49,025 nt of DNA from Methanoregula sp. (GCA_026394605.1 JAPKXY010000045.1:1-49025); one strand, 5' to 3'. Shown: positions 15,668 through 24,379, counted from the stretch's first letter. A program made the numbers and translations. Notes: generated from the sequence alone by a model not told the origin.

Positions 15668-16553
15668 TGCCGAATACCTCCCTGAGGATCTGGCAGCTCC
15701 GGCAGGTTACGCCACAGGGCTCACCGCACGTTTCACAGGTCCGGATCCCGTCCTGCACCGCCCCGCCGGTATCGGCGAGACGCTTACCGATATTTACCAG
15801 TGCATATTTCGTGGAAGGGTGCCGCAGGGTGTAGTCATTGAGCACGGCCCTGACGTCTGCCCGCAGGGCATTGTGGGCATAGGGGCAGCGCCCCAGCCCA
15901 ATCCCTGCCACGTGGAGTTGAGCGTACAGCGCCACTTCCCGTTCCGGTATGTATAGGAACGGGCGGATCCGCGGCACCATGCCGTCAATTTCCCGTTGCC
16001 GGCGCAGGAGCCGGTCTGCATCCCCCCGCAGTACATTCATGAGCACCGACTGTGCCTCATCGTCAAGGTTGAACCCCAGTGCGAGTTTCGTCACACCGTG
16101 CTCCCGTGCGATCCGGTTGATCAGCGAGCGGCGGAGCACCCCGCAGTACGAGCAGGAGCAGGCATCCCCTTTTTTTGCCACGATCTCATCCACCGTAATG
16201 CCGTACTCGTCCCTGAATGATGCGGTCAGGCAGCCGATGCCAAGTGATTCGGCAATCCGGATCGCCTGTTTTGGGTCGCGGTATCCCGTGATCCCCTCAT
16301 CCACGGTGATTGCTGACAGGGTGATGTCGCGGCGCTGTGCAGTCAGCATTGTTAAAAAATAGAGCAGGGCACTGCTGTCCTTTCCCCCGGAAAGCGCCAC
16401 GGCGATGTGGTCCCCGCTCCTCATCCAGCGGTGGGTGCGGATGGCATGTTTTGCCTTTGCCTCAACATCAGCGACAAAGTGCTGTTCGCAGAGGTGCAGT
16501 CCTGAATACCGCTGGAAGATGACCGCCCTGCGCCTGCATCTATCGCACTGCAT
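15657..16553 (-). CDS. tRNA 2-thiolation protein of the TtuA/Ncs6 family
   Basis: A 298-residue PP-loop ATPase that adenylates tRNA uridine for sulfur transfer. I start at MQCDRCRRRA, where the N-terminal zinc finger begins; an earlier in-frame ATG (16583) adds 10 residues. Seen parts: Zn site 1 (CDRC ... HLCEQHF), PP-loop VALSGGKDSSALL, the catalytic cysteine region DACSCSYCGVLRR with the CxxC iron-sulfur site, and GFNLDDEAQSVLMN. The C-terminal zinc site is CETCGEPC ... CRSC. These belong to the TIGR00269 group, which thiolates U54 (TtuA) or U34 (Ncs6). Which position applies here cannot be decided by eye. Confidence 0.9.
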   Translation of the reverse strand: MQCDRCRRRAVIFQRYSGLHLCEQHFVADVEAKAKHAIRTHRWMRSGDHIAVALSGGKDSSALLYFLTMLTAQRRDITLSAITVDEGITGYRDPKQAIRIAESLGIGCLTASFRDEYGITVDEIVAKKGDACSCSYCGVLRRSLINRIAREHGVTKLALGFNLDDEAQSVLMNVLRGDADRLLRRQREIDGMVPRIRPFLYIPEREVALYAQLHVAGIGLGRCPYAHNALRADVRAVLNDYTLRHPSTKYALVNIGKRLADTGGAVQDGIRTCETCGEPCGVTCRSCQILREVFGSAA

Positions 16554-16692
16554 CGCTGTAACCGTTAAAAACTGGATGAGCAAAGATGTTTAAGGTTGTG
16601 CTCGCCGGCGCACCGCCGTCTGTTTGTCAAAGAAGCCACTGGAACGGCAGTATTACTGCCTGTTCGCTTGTTTTACCGCGGCTTCAAAGAGC

Positions 16693-16700
16693 ATTTTATA
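16693..16700 (+). promoter_or_regulatory. TATA box for rio2
   Basis: The sequence ATTTTATA ends 27 bp before the ATG at 16727. The expected start of transcription would fall at or next to the ATG, so rio2 mRNA is probably leaderless. This also argues against the longer frame beginning at 16586. Confidence 0.5.
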
Positions 16701-16726
16701 GTCCGCCACATAACCAATGTTTTAGC

Positions 16727-17584
16727 ATGCCCGTTTCCGCCGAACACATCCGCAGTCTGCACCGGTACGAACTGCGCATCCTCTCCATCATCGAGCGCTG
16801 GATGAAGCGGTACTCGTGGGTGCCGCTTGAGCAGATTAAAAATTCGATCGGGCTGTCGGAATCTGAAACAAGCTTCCGGCTCAGTAAGCTCATCGGGTTG
16901 GGAATGGTCCGGTTCAATGCAGTGCCCTATGACGGGTACGCACTCGTCTTTGGCGGGTACGACACACTTGCACTCCATGCACTCGCTAAAAGGGGGACGG
17001 TTTCGGCGCTTGGTTCTCTGATCGGTGAAGGAAAGGAATCGGTGGTTCATGAGGCCCTTGGGCTCTGTCCCGTTGCCATCAAATTCCACCGCGTGGGATT
17101 GCGGTCGTTTTCATCTGCAAGGACCAATCGCGAATACATGCCTGAGGAAGGCCACTACCCGTGGATTTTTGCCTCAAGCCGGTCAGCGGAACGGGAGTTT
17201 GCTGCACTGACTGCCCTGCACCCAAAAGTGAGCGTGCCGGTGCCTGTGGACCGGAACCGGCACGCGGTCGTGATGTCGCTCATTGCCGGGCCGAACCTGA
17301 ACCGGTGCACGGTTGAGGACCCTGCAGGGATGCTCGATGAGATTCTTAAAAACATCCGTTCTGCGTATCAAGCAGGTATCATCCATGCAGACCTCTCGGA
17401 GTTCAATGTCATGGTGGAAGAGGGGCGCTGTATCATCATCGACTGGCCCCAGTGGGTGGAGGCTGACCACCCGAATGCACACCAGGTCGTACGAAGGGAC
17501 TTAGAGAACATTCTCGCCTTTTTCCGGCGGAAGTATCAGGTCACCTACCAGATTGAGGATGCGTTGCAATGCGTGACCGGCTGA
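16727..17584 (+). CDS. rio2: RIO2-type protein kinase/ATPase
   Basis: A 285-residue RIO2 kinase, needed in archaea and eukaryotes for late small-subunit ribosome maturation. The N-terminal winged helix (about 1-90) is followed by the kinase fold. It shows flexible loop IGEGKESVVHEA (99-110), Lys119 in VAIKFHRVG, the catalytic loop H220-A-D222 through N227 and the metal-loop aspartate D239 in IIIDWPQ. The start is set by the winged helix and the TATA position. It overlaps the DUF460 gene by 16 bp, so the two are translated from one mRNA. Confidence 0.95.
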   Translation: MPVSAEHIRSLHRYELRILSIIERWMKRYSWVPLEQIKNSIGLSESETSFRLSKLIGLGMVRFNAVPYDGYALVFGGYDTLALHALAKRGTVSALGSLIGEGKESVVHEALGLCPVAIKFHRVGLRSFSSARTNREYMPEEGHYPWIFASSRSAEREFAALTALHPKVSVPVPVDRNRHAVVMSLIAGPNLNRCTVEDPAGMLDEILKNIRSAYQAGIIHADLSEFNVMVEEGRCIIIDWPQWVEADHPNAHQVVRRDLENILAFFRRKYQVTYQIEDALQCVTG

Positions 17585-19533
17585 AGGTCTTTGGCATCGA
17601 CATCATCAAAGGCTCGGTGCGGTCAAAGTCCCGCCGCCCGATGTATGCGCTCGTCCGCCTTGAGGGGCAGGTCATCGAGAGTGAGAGCGAGGTTTCGATG
17701 TTCCGGCTCTTCCGGCTGCTCGCCGGTGAGCAGCCCGACATCCTCGCGGTGGACAGCCTGCAGGAGATCGCCGCCGACCAGCATGAGCTCTTCTTCTTTT
17801 TACAGCATCTCCCGCCGCAGACACGGCTTGTGCAGGTGACCGGTGGTGAACGCAAGGAGACGCTCTCCAAGGTTGCGGCGCGGTATAACATCAGCTTCGA
17901 CCGGTTCGATCCTTTTGCTGAAGCCCGCACCACGGCGCAGGTTGCATCACTTGGAGCCGGCGCGGAAGTCGTCGCGTTTGAGAACGAGAGCGAGGTTGTG
18001 GTGAGCCGGCACCGCTCGCTCGGCAAGGGCGGTTGGAGCCAGAACCGGTACGTGCGCAAGATCCATGGGGGGGTGCAGCGGAAGGGGCGCGAAATCGAAC
18101 AGGCGCTTGTCGCTTCAGGGTTGCGGTACGAGAAGAAGGAGACGCGGGCATTCGGTGGGTGCAGCCGGGTCGCGTTCCGGGTCTTTGCCGTCCGCGACCA
18201 GATCCCGGTCTCCACGTACCGCGGTGCGGATGTGCAGGTACGGATCAGTGGTAAACGCCTTGAACGGATCCGGTTCCGTCCGCTCTCGGGCAGACCCCGG
18301 TACCTGATCGTGGGAATCGACCCCGGCACCACCACAGCGATCGCTGCCCTCGACCTTGACGGCAACCTGCTCCACCTCGCAAGCTCAAGGCAGATGAATA
18401 TGTCGGACGTGATTGAATCGCTCTACAAGGTCGGAAAACCGCTGATCATCGCCTCCGATGTCCAGGAGATGCCCTATTCGGTGGAGAAGATCCGGCGTGC
18501 GTTCTCCGCAATCGCGTATTCGCCGAAACAGGACATGAGCGTGGATGCCAAGATAGATCTTTCCTCACCGTTCCCGTACGCAAACGACCATGAGCGGGAC
18601 GCGCTCTCCGCGGCACTTGAAGCATACCGGCAGTACCGCAACAAGTTCCAGAACCTTGCAAAAAGGGTGCCCCCCGGGCACGACATTGACGAAGTGCGGG
18701 CGCGGGTGATCCGGGGGCACGCACTCGAGCAGGTGCTCGGCGATTTAAAAGTCAAACCGGTGGCTCCTGAGTCAGCTGAGCCCGCGGTTGTGATCGGTGC
18801 GAAGCGCGATGAGCGGGTGCGGGTGCTTGACGGCATGGTGAAACGGCTCCGCACCTTTGTCGCAGAGCTGCAGGAGTCGGTTAAGGAACGGGAGTACGAG
18901 ATCCACCGGCTCCAGACCCGGCTGCGCCGTATTCACACCGCTCGGGACTCCCAGCTGGCAAAAGATACCGGGATCGCAAAGCGGGAGGCGATCATCCAGA
19001 GCCTTAAAAAGCGCCTCAGGAAGGAAGAACGGCACAGCAAAACCCTTTCAAAGCGGCTTGTACGGATAAAAGAGTCCGAAGAGATCGCAATGGAAGGCGA
19101 GGCGGTGCCGCTCAAGGTGATGGAAGCGCTGACAAAAGACGGGATGCACCGGCTCATGGAGGAGGCGGGGATCGATGACGGGGATGTCATCTACGTGACC
19201 CGGACCGATGGCTGGGGCAGGAGCGTGGTCAAAGACCTCGCTGATGCCAATGTGCTTGCCGTGATTGCCGGCGTCCAGACGCACAAGGCCAGCGATCCGC
19301 AGATGCTGCCGGCGTTCCGGGAGCTCGGCGTCCCGCTTCTCTCCGCTGCGGAGACCGGTGCACAGGTGAAGGGAAAGATCGGGCTTGTCCATAAAACCTC
19401 CCTTGAAGCAGCACTTTCCATCTGGGAGGACGGGCAGGCTCAGCTCGAGCGTGAGAAAAAGTCGGCAATGGTCGAGCACATCTTCAAGGAGTACAAGAGC
19501 GAACGGGGTAAGGAGGTGCGCAAGGGTGGATGA
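17569..19533 (+). CDS. DUF460/COG2433 archaeal protein with RNase H-like fold
   Basis: A 654-residue conserved archaeal protein of unknown function. The N-terminal region reads LKVFGIDIIKGS, and a second copy of the motif reads YLIVGIDPGTTTAIAALDLDG at about 245-265. These are the first-strand aspartates typical of RNase H/RuvC-like nucleases; ANDHERDALSAALEAY provides later acidic residues (H-D near 343-347). A long coiled coil spans about 420-505. A C-terminal domain (about 520-640) holds ILVT-like sequence VIYVTRTDGWGRS. The layout suggests a nucleic-acid enzyme with dimerising coiled coil; its substrate is unknown. It sits between rio2 and thiL in one tight operon. Confidence 0.88.
   Translation: MRDRLKVFGIDIIKGSVRSKSRRPMYALVRLEGQVIESESEVSMFRLFRLLAGEQPDILAVDSLQEIAADQHELFFFLQHLPPQTRLVQVTGGERKETLSKVAARYNISFDRFDPFAEARTTAQVASLGAGAEVVAFENESEVVVSRHRSLGKGGWSQNRYVRKIHGGVQRKGREIEQALVASGLRYEKKETRAFGGCSRVAFRVFAVRDQIPVSTYRGADVQVRISGKRLERIRFRPLSGRPRYLIVGIDPGTTTAIAALDLDGNLLHLASSRQMNMSDVIESLYKVGKPLIIASDVQEMPYSVEKIRRAFSAIAYSPKQDMSVDAKIDLSSPFPYANDHERDALSAALEAYRQYRNKFQNLAKRVPPGHDIDEVRARVIRGHALEQVLGDLKVKPVAPESAEPAVVIGAKRDERVRVLDGMVKRLRTFVAELQESVKEREYEIHRLQTRLRRIHTARDSQLAKDTGIAKREAIIQSLKKRLRKEERHSKTLSKRLVRIKESEEIAMEGEAVPLKVMEALTKDGMHRLMEEAGIDDGDVIYVTRTDGWGRSVVKDLADANVLAVIAGVQTHKASDPQMLPAFRELGVPLLSAAETGAQVKGKIGLVHKTSLEAALSIWEDGQAQLEREKKSAMVEHIFKEYKSERGKEVRKGG
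19511..19517 (+). promoter_or_regulatory. strong Shine-Dalgarno that fixes the thiL start
   Basis: AGGAGGT matches the archaeal anti-Shine-Dalgarno (rRNA 3' end CCUCCU) and lies 8 bp before the GTG at 19526. It lies inside the DUF460 gene and supports GTG rather than an upstream ATG as the thiL start. Confidence 0.7.
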
Positions 19534-20389
19534 CCGGACACTCCTGACAACGGTGATGGGCATTGTCGGGCGGGAGCGCTGTCTTGACGACTGCGCGATC
19601 ATCCCGTTTGGCGATCAGGTTATGGTGGCGACCACCGACATGCTCCACGCCTCAACGGACTTTGTATGCGGCATGACCGACTGGCAGATCGGGTGGATGA
19701 GCGCCGCCGTCACCATCTCCGATATCGCAGGCATGGGAGCAGCGCCCCGCTATGTCCTCCTTGCCGTCGGGCTCGACCGGTGGGAACAGCTCGCCGGTGT
19801 GATGCAGGGGGCAAACGATTGCTGCACCAGGTACGGGGCGACGATCATCGGCGGTGATATCGACCGGCACGGCGAACTGACCATCGTGAGTACGGGGCTG
19901 GGCATTGTCGCGCCGGCATACATGGTGAAAAGGAGCGGTGCCCGCCCAGGTGATCTGATCTGCGTCACCGGCACCTGCGGACAGGCGCAGGCGTTCCTTG
20001 AAGGGTATACCAGGCACAAGCTCGCCTTGTTCGAGCCGCAGCCCCGCGTAGCGGAAGGGCAGGTCCTCGGGCGAGCCGGTGTGTCGGCGATGATGGACAT
20101 AAGCGACGGGATCGCACTCTCGCTCTACGATCTGTTTGAGGCAAACGACTTCGGGTTTGAGATTGAATCGGCAAAGGTTCCGCTCCCTGCCGGAATACCA
20201 AAACTACAGGCGCGGGAGCTCGCACTCTTCGGTGGCGGCGACTACGAGCTGATCTTCACCTGCCCGGAGGAGAAGCACCCGGTTGCAGGGGTTCCGTATA
20301 CCGTCATTGGCAGGGTAATCCATGACCGCCATGTCCTCATCGATGGTCAGGTGCTGGAGAAACGGGGCTACCAGCATACATGGGGCTGA
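19526..20389 (+). CDS. thiL: thiamine-monophosphate kinase
   Basis: A 287-residue enzyme that phosphorylates thiamine monophosphate to thiamine diphosphate, the last step of cofactor synthesis. It belongs to the PurM/ThiL superfamily: DDCAIIPFGDQ, VATTDMLHAS, the metal-binding WMSAAVTISDIAGMGA, YGATIIGGDIDRHG, SAMMDISDGIALSLYDL and FGGGDYELIFTC. The start is GTG with a strong ribosome binding site. The frame is open back to 19385 but that part is inside DUF460. The 3' end overlaps a long frame that I do not call as the start of the next gene. A ThiC homologue is encoded 1.2 kb away on the other strand. Confidence 0.95.
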   Translation: MDDRTLLTTVMGIVGRERCLDDCAIIPFGDQVMVATTDMLHASTDFVCGMTDWQIGWMSAAVTISDIAGMGAAPRYVLLAVGLDRWEQLAGVMQGANDCCTRYGATIIGGDIDRHGELTIVSTGLGIVAPAYMVKRSGARPGDLICVTGTCGQAQAFLEGYTRHKLALFEPQPRVAEGQVLGRAGVSAMMDISDGIALSLYDLFEANDFGFEIESAKVPLPAGIPKLQARELALFGGGDYELIFTCPEEKHPVAGVPYTVIGRVIHDRHVLIDGQVLEKRGYQHTWG

Positions 20390-20469
20390 TGCTGTGTTCA
20401 GTCCGACCGATTTTCCTTAATAGCTCAAAAAACGAGATAGTGATCAGCAGAAGCAGACGGGCAGGTCAG

Positions 20470-20898
20470 ATGGAATCACTGGAGAGCAGGCTGGACCGGT
20501 TGTCACCCGAACAGCGCCGGGAGGTCGAGGACTTCGTGGACTTTTTACTCCAGAAGCCAAAGACACCGCTTTCCGCTCCCTCAAGCCCCGCAGCAGCACC
20601 GCCTCCCCTTGCGGACGCATCACCACCGTTCTTTGAGGCGGAACCCGCTTCCATACCGGAACCGGTCAAACTCCATGATCTTATCCGCAGGAAGGAACCT
20701 CCGGCAGCATCACCGCAGGAGGATATCGCCTCGCTGGTGCAGGAGATCAGCATCAGCGATGACGATTCCCTGAGCGGCAACTATATGGATTACGGGCAGT
20801 TCGATCAGGATAAAAAGGCGGTTGTGAAAAAAAAACAAAAGAAAGGCCGTCAGGAAGCAACCGAATCAGCGGCTCACCTGCTGGAATGGATTGACTGA
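20470..20898 (+). CDS. small acidic protein with VapB-like N-terminus
   Basis: A 142-residue protein. I start at MESLESRLDRLSPEQRREVE rather than an ATG 90 bp upstream inside thiL. Residues 1-30 resemble the SPEQRREVEDFVDFLLQK pattern shared by DUF2281-like and antitoxin-like helices, which are often found in archaeal small proteins. A low-complexity Pro/Ala/Glu stretch (about 30-75) and an acidic middle follow, then a basic segment (KKAVVKKKQKKGRQ) and a terminal ESAAHLLEWID. It looks like a flexible protein, function unknown. No toxin is next to it. Confidence 0.6.
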   Translation: MESLESRLDRLSPEQRREVEDFVDFLLQKPKTPLSAPSSPAAAPPPLADASPPFFEAEPASIPEPVKLHDLIRRKEPPAASPQEDIASLVQEISISDDDSLSGNYMDYGQFDQDKKAVVKKKQKKGRQEATESAAHLLEWID

Positions 20899-20908
20899 TA
20901 AAAACGAA

Positions 20909-20983
20909 TGGACCCGGCGGGATTTAACCCGTCAAATCGCGAGGGTTCCGCCCTTTTTAACCCGGCGTGACCTTGCGGTCACG
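20909..20983 (-). pseudogene. tRNA-Ala-like remnant
   Basis: The last 25 bases of the minus strand (20909-20933) read as a tRNA-Ala T-arm and acceptor end. They match the intact gene at 24532 except for one missing base in the T-loop and changes beyond it. The acceptor 5' half, D-arm and true anticodon arm are absent. What precedes the T-arm contains a 7-bp hairpin with a GCAA tetraloop (stem 20966-20972/20977-20983). It is not a usable tRNA; the hairpin might have become an element of its own. Confidence 0.45.
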
Positions 20984-21005
20984 GAAGAAACTTGATAAAA
21001 TGAGA

Positions 21006-21077
21006 TGGACTCGACGGGATTCGAACCCGTGGCCTTCACGTTGCAAACGTGACGATCTACCCCTGATCTACGAGCCC
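21006..21077 (-). tRNA. tRNA-Ala (anticodon TGC)
   Basis: Read 5'-3' on the minus strand it begins GGGCTCG and ends CGAGTCCA. The 7-bp acceptor stem contains the G3-U70 pair that identifies alanine. The anticodon loop TTTGCAA sits on a clean 5-bp stem (TCACG/CGTGA) and gives TGC. The D stem is GATC/GATC, and the T-arm is ACGGG-TTCGAAT-CCCGT with all five pairs. CCA is not encoded. The upstream sequence shares GTAGTATGC-like text with that of the second tRNA. Confidence 0.95.
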
Positions 21078-21182
21078 CCAGCGATGTGGCATACTATTTT
21101 TCCGCGGATGCCATATAGTTGTTGCTGATCGGGGCTCCACAAGACAGATGAAGGACGAAAATAAAACGTTTCCTGAACCACT

Positions 21183-21368
21183 ATGGCTAAGCTGATCATC
21201 GAACCAAAGAAGGCAAAGGACGGGCAGATCGAGTACGTTGTCAACTACCATGACCCCAAGAGCGACAACTCGTTTACCATCACCACGACAAATGATCTCA
21301 ACGAAGCGGTAGACAGGCTGAAATCGACGCTGGAGAGCGAAGTGGCATCGATGCTGCAGAAGAAGTGA
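21183..21368 (+). CDS. 61-residue conserved small protein
   Basis: A short soluble protein of two parts. A beta hairpin is suggested by KLIIEPKKAKDGQIEYVVNY, and a helix by LNEAVDRLKSTLESEVASML, ending QKK. No motif identifies it. A short gap of 100 bp from the tRNA includes TATA-like sequence. Coding is supported by the well-formed codon pattern, the balanced composition and the start. Confidence 0.6.
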   Translation: MAKLIIEPKKAKDGQIEYVVNYHDPKSDNSFTITTTNDLNEAVDRLKSTLESEVASMLQKK

Positions 21369-21611
21369 CAGAATAGTAAAATCACTCACATCCCTCTTGT
21401 AATCCAAATCCGCAAAAAATGCGCATAACAGGAGATGGATGGCAAATGCCGGGGATCTCCTGTCAATAATACCCAGCCAGGTTTCTGGTTGTAAGATTCG
21501 GATCCGGCAATTCCCTGATGAAAAATAGTAAAAAATTGAAGAAAATAAAATTAAAAGGGTTCACTTTGCAATTTTAATTCCCCGCCTTTGTTTCCAGGGG
21601 ATTGGAACAAT

Positions 21612-22844
21612 TTACAGAGCCAGTTCCTTCATTATTTTTATCGCACAAAAATCCCCGCACATCGAGCATGGACCGGATTGGGGTGCCATCGTCCGCGCTT
21701 TGTCAGGTTCGAGCGCATTGCAGAACTGTCCCTCCCAGTTCAGGTCGGCACGGCTACGGGAAACCGCGGCATCAGCCGGAGATATCCCGTATTTTATGCT
21801 ATCCCCGATATGTGCGGCAATCCTGAACGCCACAAGTCCCTCCCGGACATTGTCCGGTGTGGGGAGCCCCAGGTGTTCAGCCGGGGTGATATAACACAGG
21901 TAGTCAGCCCCGGCACCGCTTGCGATGCTTGCCCCGGCACACCCGGCAATATGGTCATATCCCATCGCCACATCCGTTGGCAGCGGGCCGGCGACAAAAA
22001 GCGGGTAATCTGCCAGCCGTTTGTGGTATTTCACATGATCTGCGATTTTATCGATGCGGACATGTCCTCCCACACCCTCGATGATCACCTGGACCCCGGC
22101 TTCATGCGCAATACGGGCAAGTCTGATATTCTCGCGGATCTCCTCAACCTGCGCCCTGTCCCGTGCATCGTGAATGCAACCGCTCCGCATGGTGTTGCCA
22201 AGAGAGAGAACAATATCATATTTTTTAAGGATCGAAAGAACCGTGTCAAAATTTTCGATGAAGGGGTTGTCGCACGTATTGAGCAGCATATACGCGCTGG
22301 TAATCGAGCCCCCTTTTGACACCACACCGAGTATCCTTTTATTTTTTTTATATGATTCCAGAACCGGATGAGTGACGCAGTGTAGGACAAAAGAGCTTAT
22401 ACCTTCTCCCGCTTGTGCCCGGATCGTCCTGAAAATATCCTGCTCCGTCATGTCCCGTATGCCGATTTCAGATGCCGTCTGGTATATCGGGACTGTCGTG
22501 ATGGGGAGGGCCGTATGCTGGAAAATGAGTTTTCTGGTGCCGGGGATGTCTTTGCCCATAGAGAGGTCACTGATCGTATCCGCCCCGTACATCTCGGCAA
22601 TTTTTCCCTTCTTAATCTCCTCCTGCGGGTCGTCTCTGTCGGATGAGGTACCGATGTTGACGTTCACCTTCGTCCGTAACCCCTCGCCAATGCCAACAGA
22701 GCATCTCCCCCGGCTCATGATGACGACACTCCCGCGAGCGATTCGCGAAGCGATGATCTCCGGACTGATCCCCTCTTTTTTTGCCACCGATCTGCACTGG
22801 GAGGTAATCTTTTCGGCTCTTGCACGTTCTATCTGTGTTTTCAT
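21612..22844 (-). CDS. thiC: ThiC-family radical SAM phosphomethylpyrimidine synthase homologue
   Basis: A 410-residue homologue of ThiC, which turns aminoimidazole ribotide into the hydroxymethylpyrimidine of thiamine. Motifs: PVGIGEGL-like SVGIGEGLRTKVNVNIGTSS, DTISDLSMGKDI, VSKGGSITSAYML, CIHDARDRAQVEE, VGGHVRIDKIADHVKYHK and LPTDVAMGYDHIAG. The cluster-binding end reads CSMCGDFCAIK, that is C-x2-C-x3-C, whereas canonical bacterial ThiC has C-x2-C-x4-C. Archaea often have several paralogues and one may serve another role. No TPP riboswitch signature is visible upstream. ThiL is encoded 1.2 kb away, but on the other strand. Confidence 0.88.
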   Translation of the reverse strand: MKTQIERARAEKITSQCRSVAKKEGISPEIIASRIARGSVVIMSRGRCSVGIGEGLRTKVNVNIGTSSDRDDPQEEIKKGKIAEMYGADTISDLSMGKDIPGTRKLIFQHTALPITTVPIYQTASEIGIRDMTEQDIFRTIRAQAGEGISSFVLHCVTHPVLESYKKNKRILGVVSKGGSITSAYMLLNTCDNPFIENFDTVLSILKKYDIVLSLGNTMRSGCIHDARDRAQVEEIRENIRLARIAHEAGVQVIIEGVGGHVRIDKIADHVKYHKRLADYPLFVAGPLPTDVAMGYDHIAGCAGASIASGAGADYLCYITPAEHLGLPTPDNVREGLVAFRIAAHIGDSIKYGISPADAAVSRSRADLNWEGQFCNALEPDKARTMAPQSGPCSMCGDFCAIKIMKELAL

Positions 22845-23027
22845 GGGTCACCGGTTGCAGGGATTGTAACTTGTGCCAGTATTGTTTTAATACCATCGAT
22901 CCCTGACCGCTGATGTTCTTCATTAACAGGGGTTCGGGTCAATTAACAAAATACCCATAACTCATCAGGATTATAAGGAATTCAAGGGGAGAAATAGCTG
23001 TAAAAGTTCAGTAAAAAAAAGACGAAA

Positions 23028-23098
23028 TGGACCCAGCGGGATTTGAACCCGTGGCCTTACATTGCGAACGTAACGATCTACCTCTGGTCTACGAGCCC
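23028..23098 (-). tRNA. tRNA-Ala (anticodon CGC), degenerate copy
   Basis: The copy starts GGGCTCG and has anticodon loop TTCGCAA, anticodon CGC, so it is alanine-like with the G3-U70 pair. It shows several defects against the intact gene at 24532. The D stem has a C-A mismatch (GACC/GATC), the T stem has an A-C mismatch (ACGGG/CCCGC), the variable loop is one base shorter and the anticodon stem has a G-U pair. It is probably a decaying duplicate, but transcription cannot be excluded. Confidence 0.7.
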
Positions 23099-23200
23099 AA
23101 GCGGGATTGCATACTACGTTTCTGCGGGTAAAATACAGGTGGTGCACTCCCAAGACCCGTAAGCAACGGCTATCAAAAGATAAGGAAAAAGAGGGATCGG

Positions 23201-24379
23201 CTATTCTTTTTTACTCTTCATCTTCTGGGAATAGATCGTCGCGAATGCGCCAATACCTGCCGTGATGGTACCGATGGCGGCGGCAACAACTGTCGGATTT
23301 GAGAGGGGATCCGGGCTCTGGGTGGTGGTTGGGGTAGGAGTTGCAGCTATCGTCGGGACCGGGGTAGGGACATTGGTCACTCCCTTAGGCAGCATTGGCA
23401 GTTTCCCGTACGCATTGACAGTTTCCCCTGCGATTACATAGATGCTCCCGTCATAATCATACCGGTCGTCCATCGAGAGTTTGAAAAGGTGATAGCCTGC
23501 CGCGATATCGGTGAGGTTGAGCGGCGTTATGCCCCGGTACATGCCGTCAAAGAAAACGTTTGCCCCCGCAGGAGAGGAGAAGAAGGATATGGAACCCTTG
23601 GTCGGTGCGGTTGTCGGGGGTACACCCGGAGTTGTTACGGATGGTGTTGTTGGTGCCGTTGTCAGTGCAGCCGTGGGGGTCGCGGTGGGAATGCCAGCCT
23701 TGGCGCGTAAATCAAGGACGTGGGTCAGGACGCGGTCGGTTACCGTATCGGCGTCAGTACTGTTCATGTAGGACACAGGGGATGGCAGTGTCCACTCAAT
23801 GACGTACCCTTTACTGGCCTTCCAGAAGAGCAGCGCGGGTTGACCGGAATCGTAGGCAAGAAGCACGGTTGCTCCCGTTTTTGCCGTCCCGTTCAGTCTG
23901 GCAGCGACCGGTGAAGTCAGTGAATAGTTGGTGCTCAGCCCGGCAAAAATTGCGGAGGCAGGGACGCTTGCGGGCGCGATTACCTCAATATAGGGTCCGC
24001 CCGGTGCAAGGGTGTTCCCTTCTGCAGGCTTGGTCTTTGCAAACTTTCCTGAAGCAGGATAACTGATAACGAGGACTTTGCCCCCCCCGACAGCACCTTC
24101 GATCGCTGCCGCGGTTGCTGCATCGAATGAATCGTCGGCTCCGATGAATATGACATCAACTGAACTGTTCGTGTATTCCGTTACAGCCTTGTCAAACTCC
24201 TTTCCCTGAAATCCGGGAAGGGAATATACCACCGTGTACTTTTCCTTATGGAGATCGGGATTGAACCCTGCCGTATCCCCGTAAATAGCAACGGAGACTG
24301 CCGCTGCAGGTGCAATGAGCAGAATCGCCCCGAGAATTACCAGGGCCAAAGTCCGGGTTGTTGTCATGCGGATCTTCAT
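23201..24379 (-). CDS. surface protein with PEGA domain and C-terminal membrane helix
   Basis: A 392-residue exported protein with signal peptide ALVILGAILLIAPAAAV (cleavage about residue 27). An alpha/beta N-terminal domain (about 28-225) resembles a Rossmann/DUF-type fold, with VDVIFIGADDSFDAATA and KVLVISYPASGKFA. A Thr/Pro-rich linker (about 230-260) follows, then a PEGA beta domain: GSISFFSSPAGANVFFDGMY and GITPLNLTDIAAGYHLFKLS (about 262-335). A second Pro/Thr linker precedes the tail helix VVAAAIGTITAGIGAFATIY and KMKSKKE. PEGA domains are extracellular beta repeats in methanogen surface proteins. It lies between two tRNA-Ala genes on the same strand; none of its neighbours suggests a more exact role. 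Confidence 0.85.
   Translation of the reverse strand: MKIRMTTTRTLALVILGAILLIAPAAAVSVAIYGDTAGFNPDLHKEKYTVVYSLPGFQGKEFDKAVTEYTNSSVDVIFIGADDSFDAATAAAIEGAVGGGKVLVISYPASGKFAKTKPAEGNTLAPGGPYIEVIAPASVPASAIFAGLSTNYSLTSPVAARLNGTAKTGATVLLAYDSGQPALLFWKASKGYVIEWTLPSPVSYMNSTDADTVTDRVLTHVLDLRAKAGIPTATPTAALTTAPTTPSVTTPGVPPTTAPTKGSISFFSSPAGANVFFDGMYRGITPLNLTDIAAGYHLFKLSMDDRYDYDGSIYVIAGETVNAYGKLPMLPKGVTNVPTPVPTIAATPTPTTTQSPDPLSNPTVVAAAIGTITAGIGAFATIYSQKMKSKKE

Noticed and set aside
16586-16726. N-terminal extension of the rio2 frame
   Set aside because: It lies upstream of the TATA-fixed start and does not match RIO2; the winged helix begins at the ATG at 16727.
22845-23027. TPP riboswitch upstream of the ThiC homologue
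   Set aside because: I looked for the CUGAGA and ACCUGA landmark sequences on the minus strand and found none.
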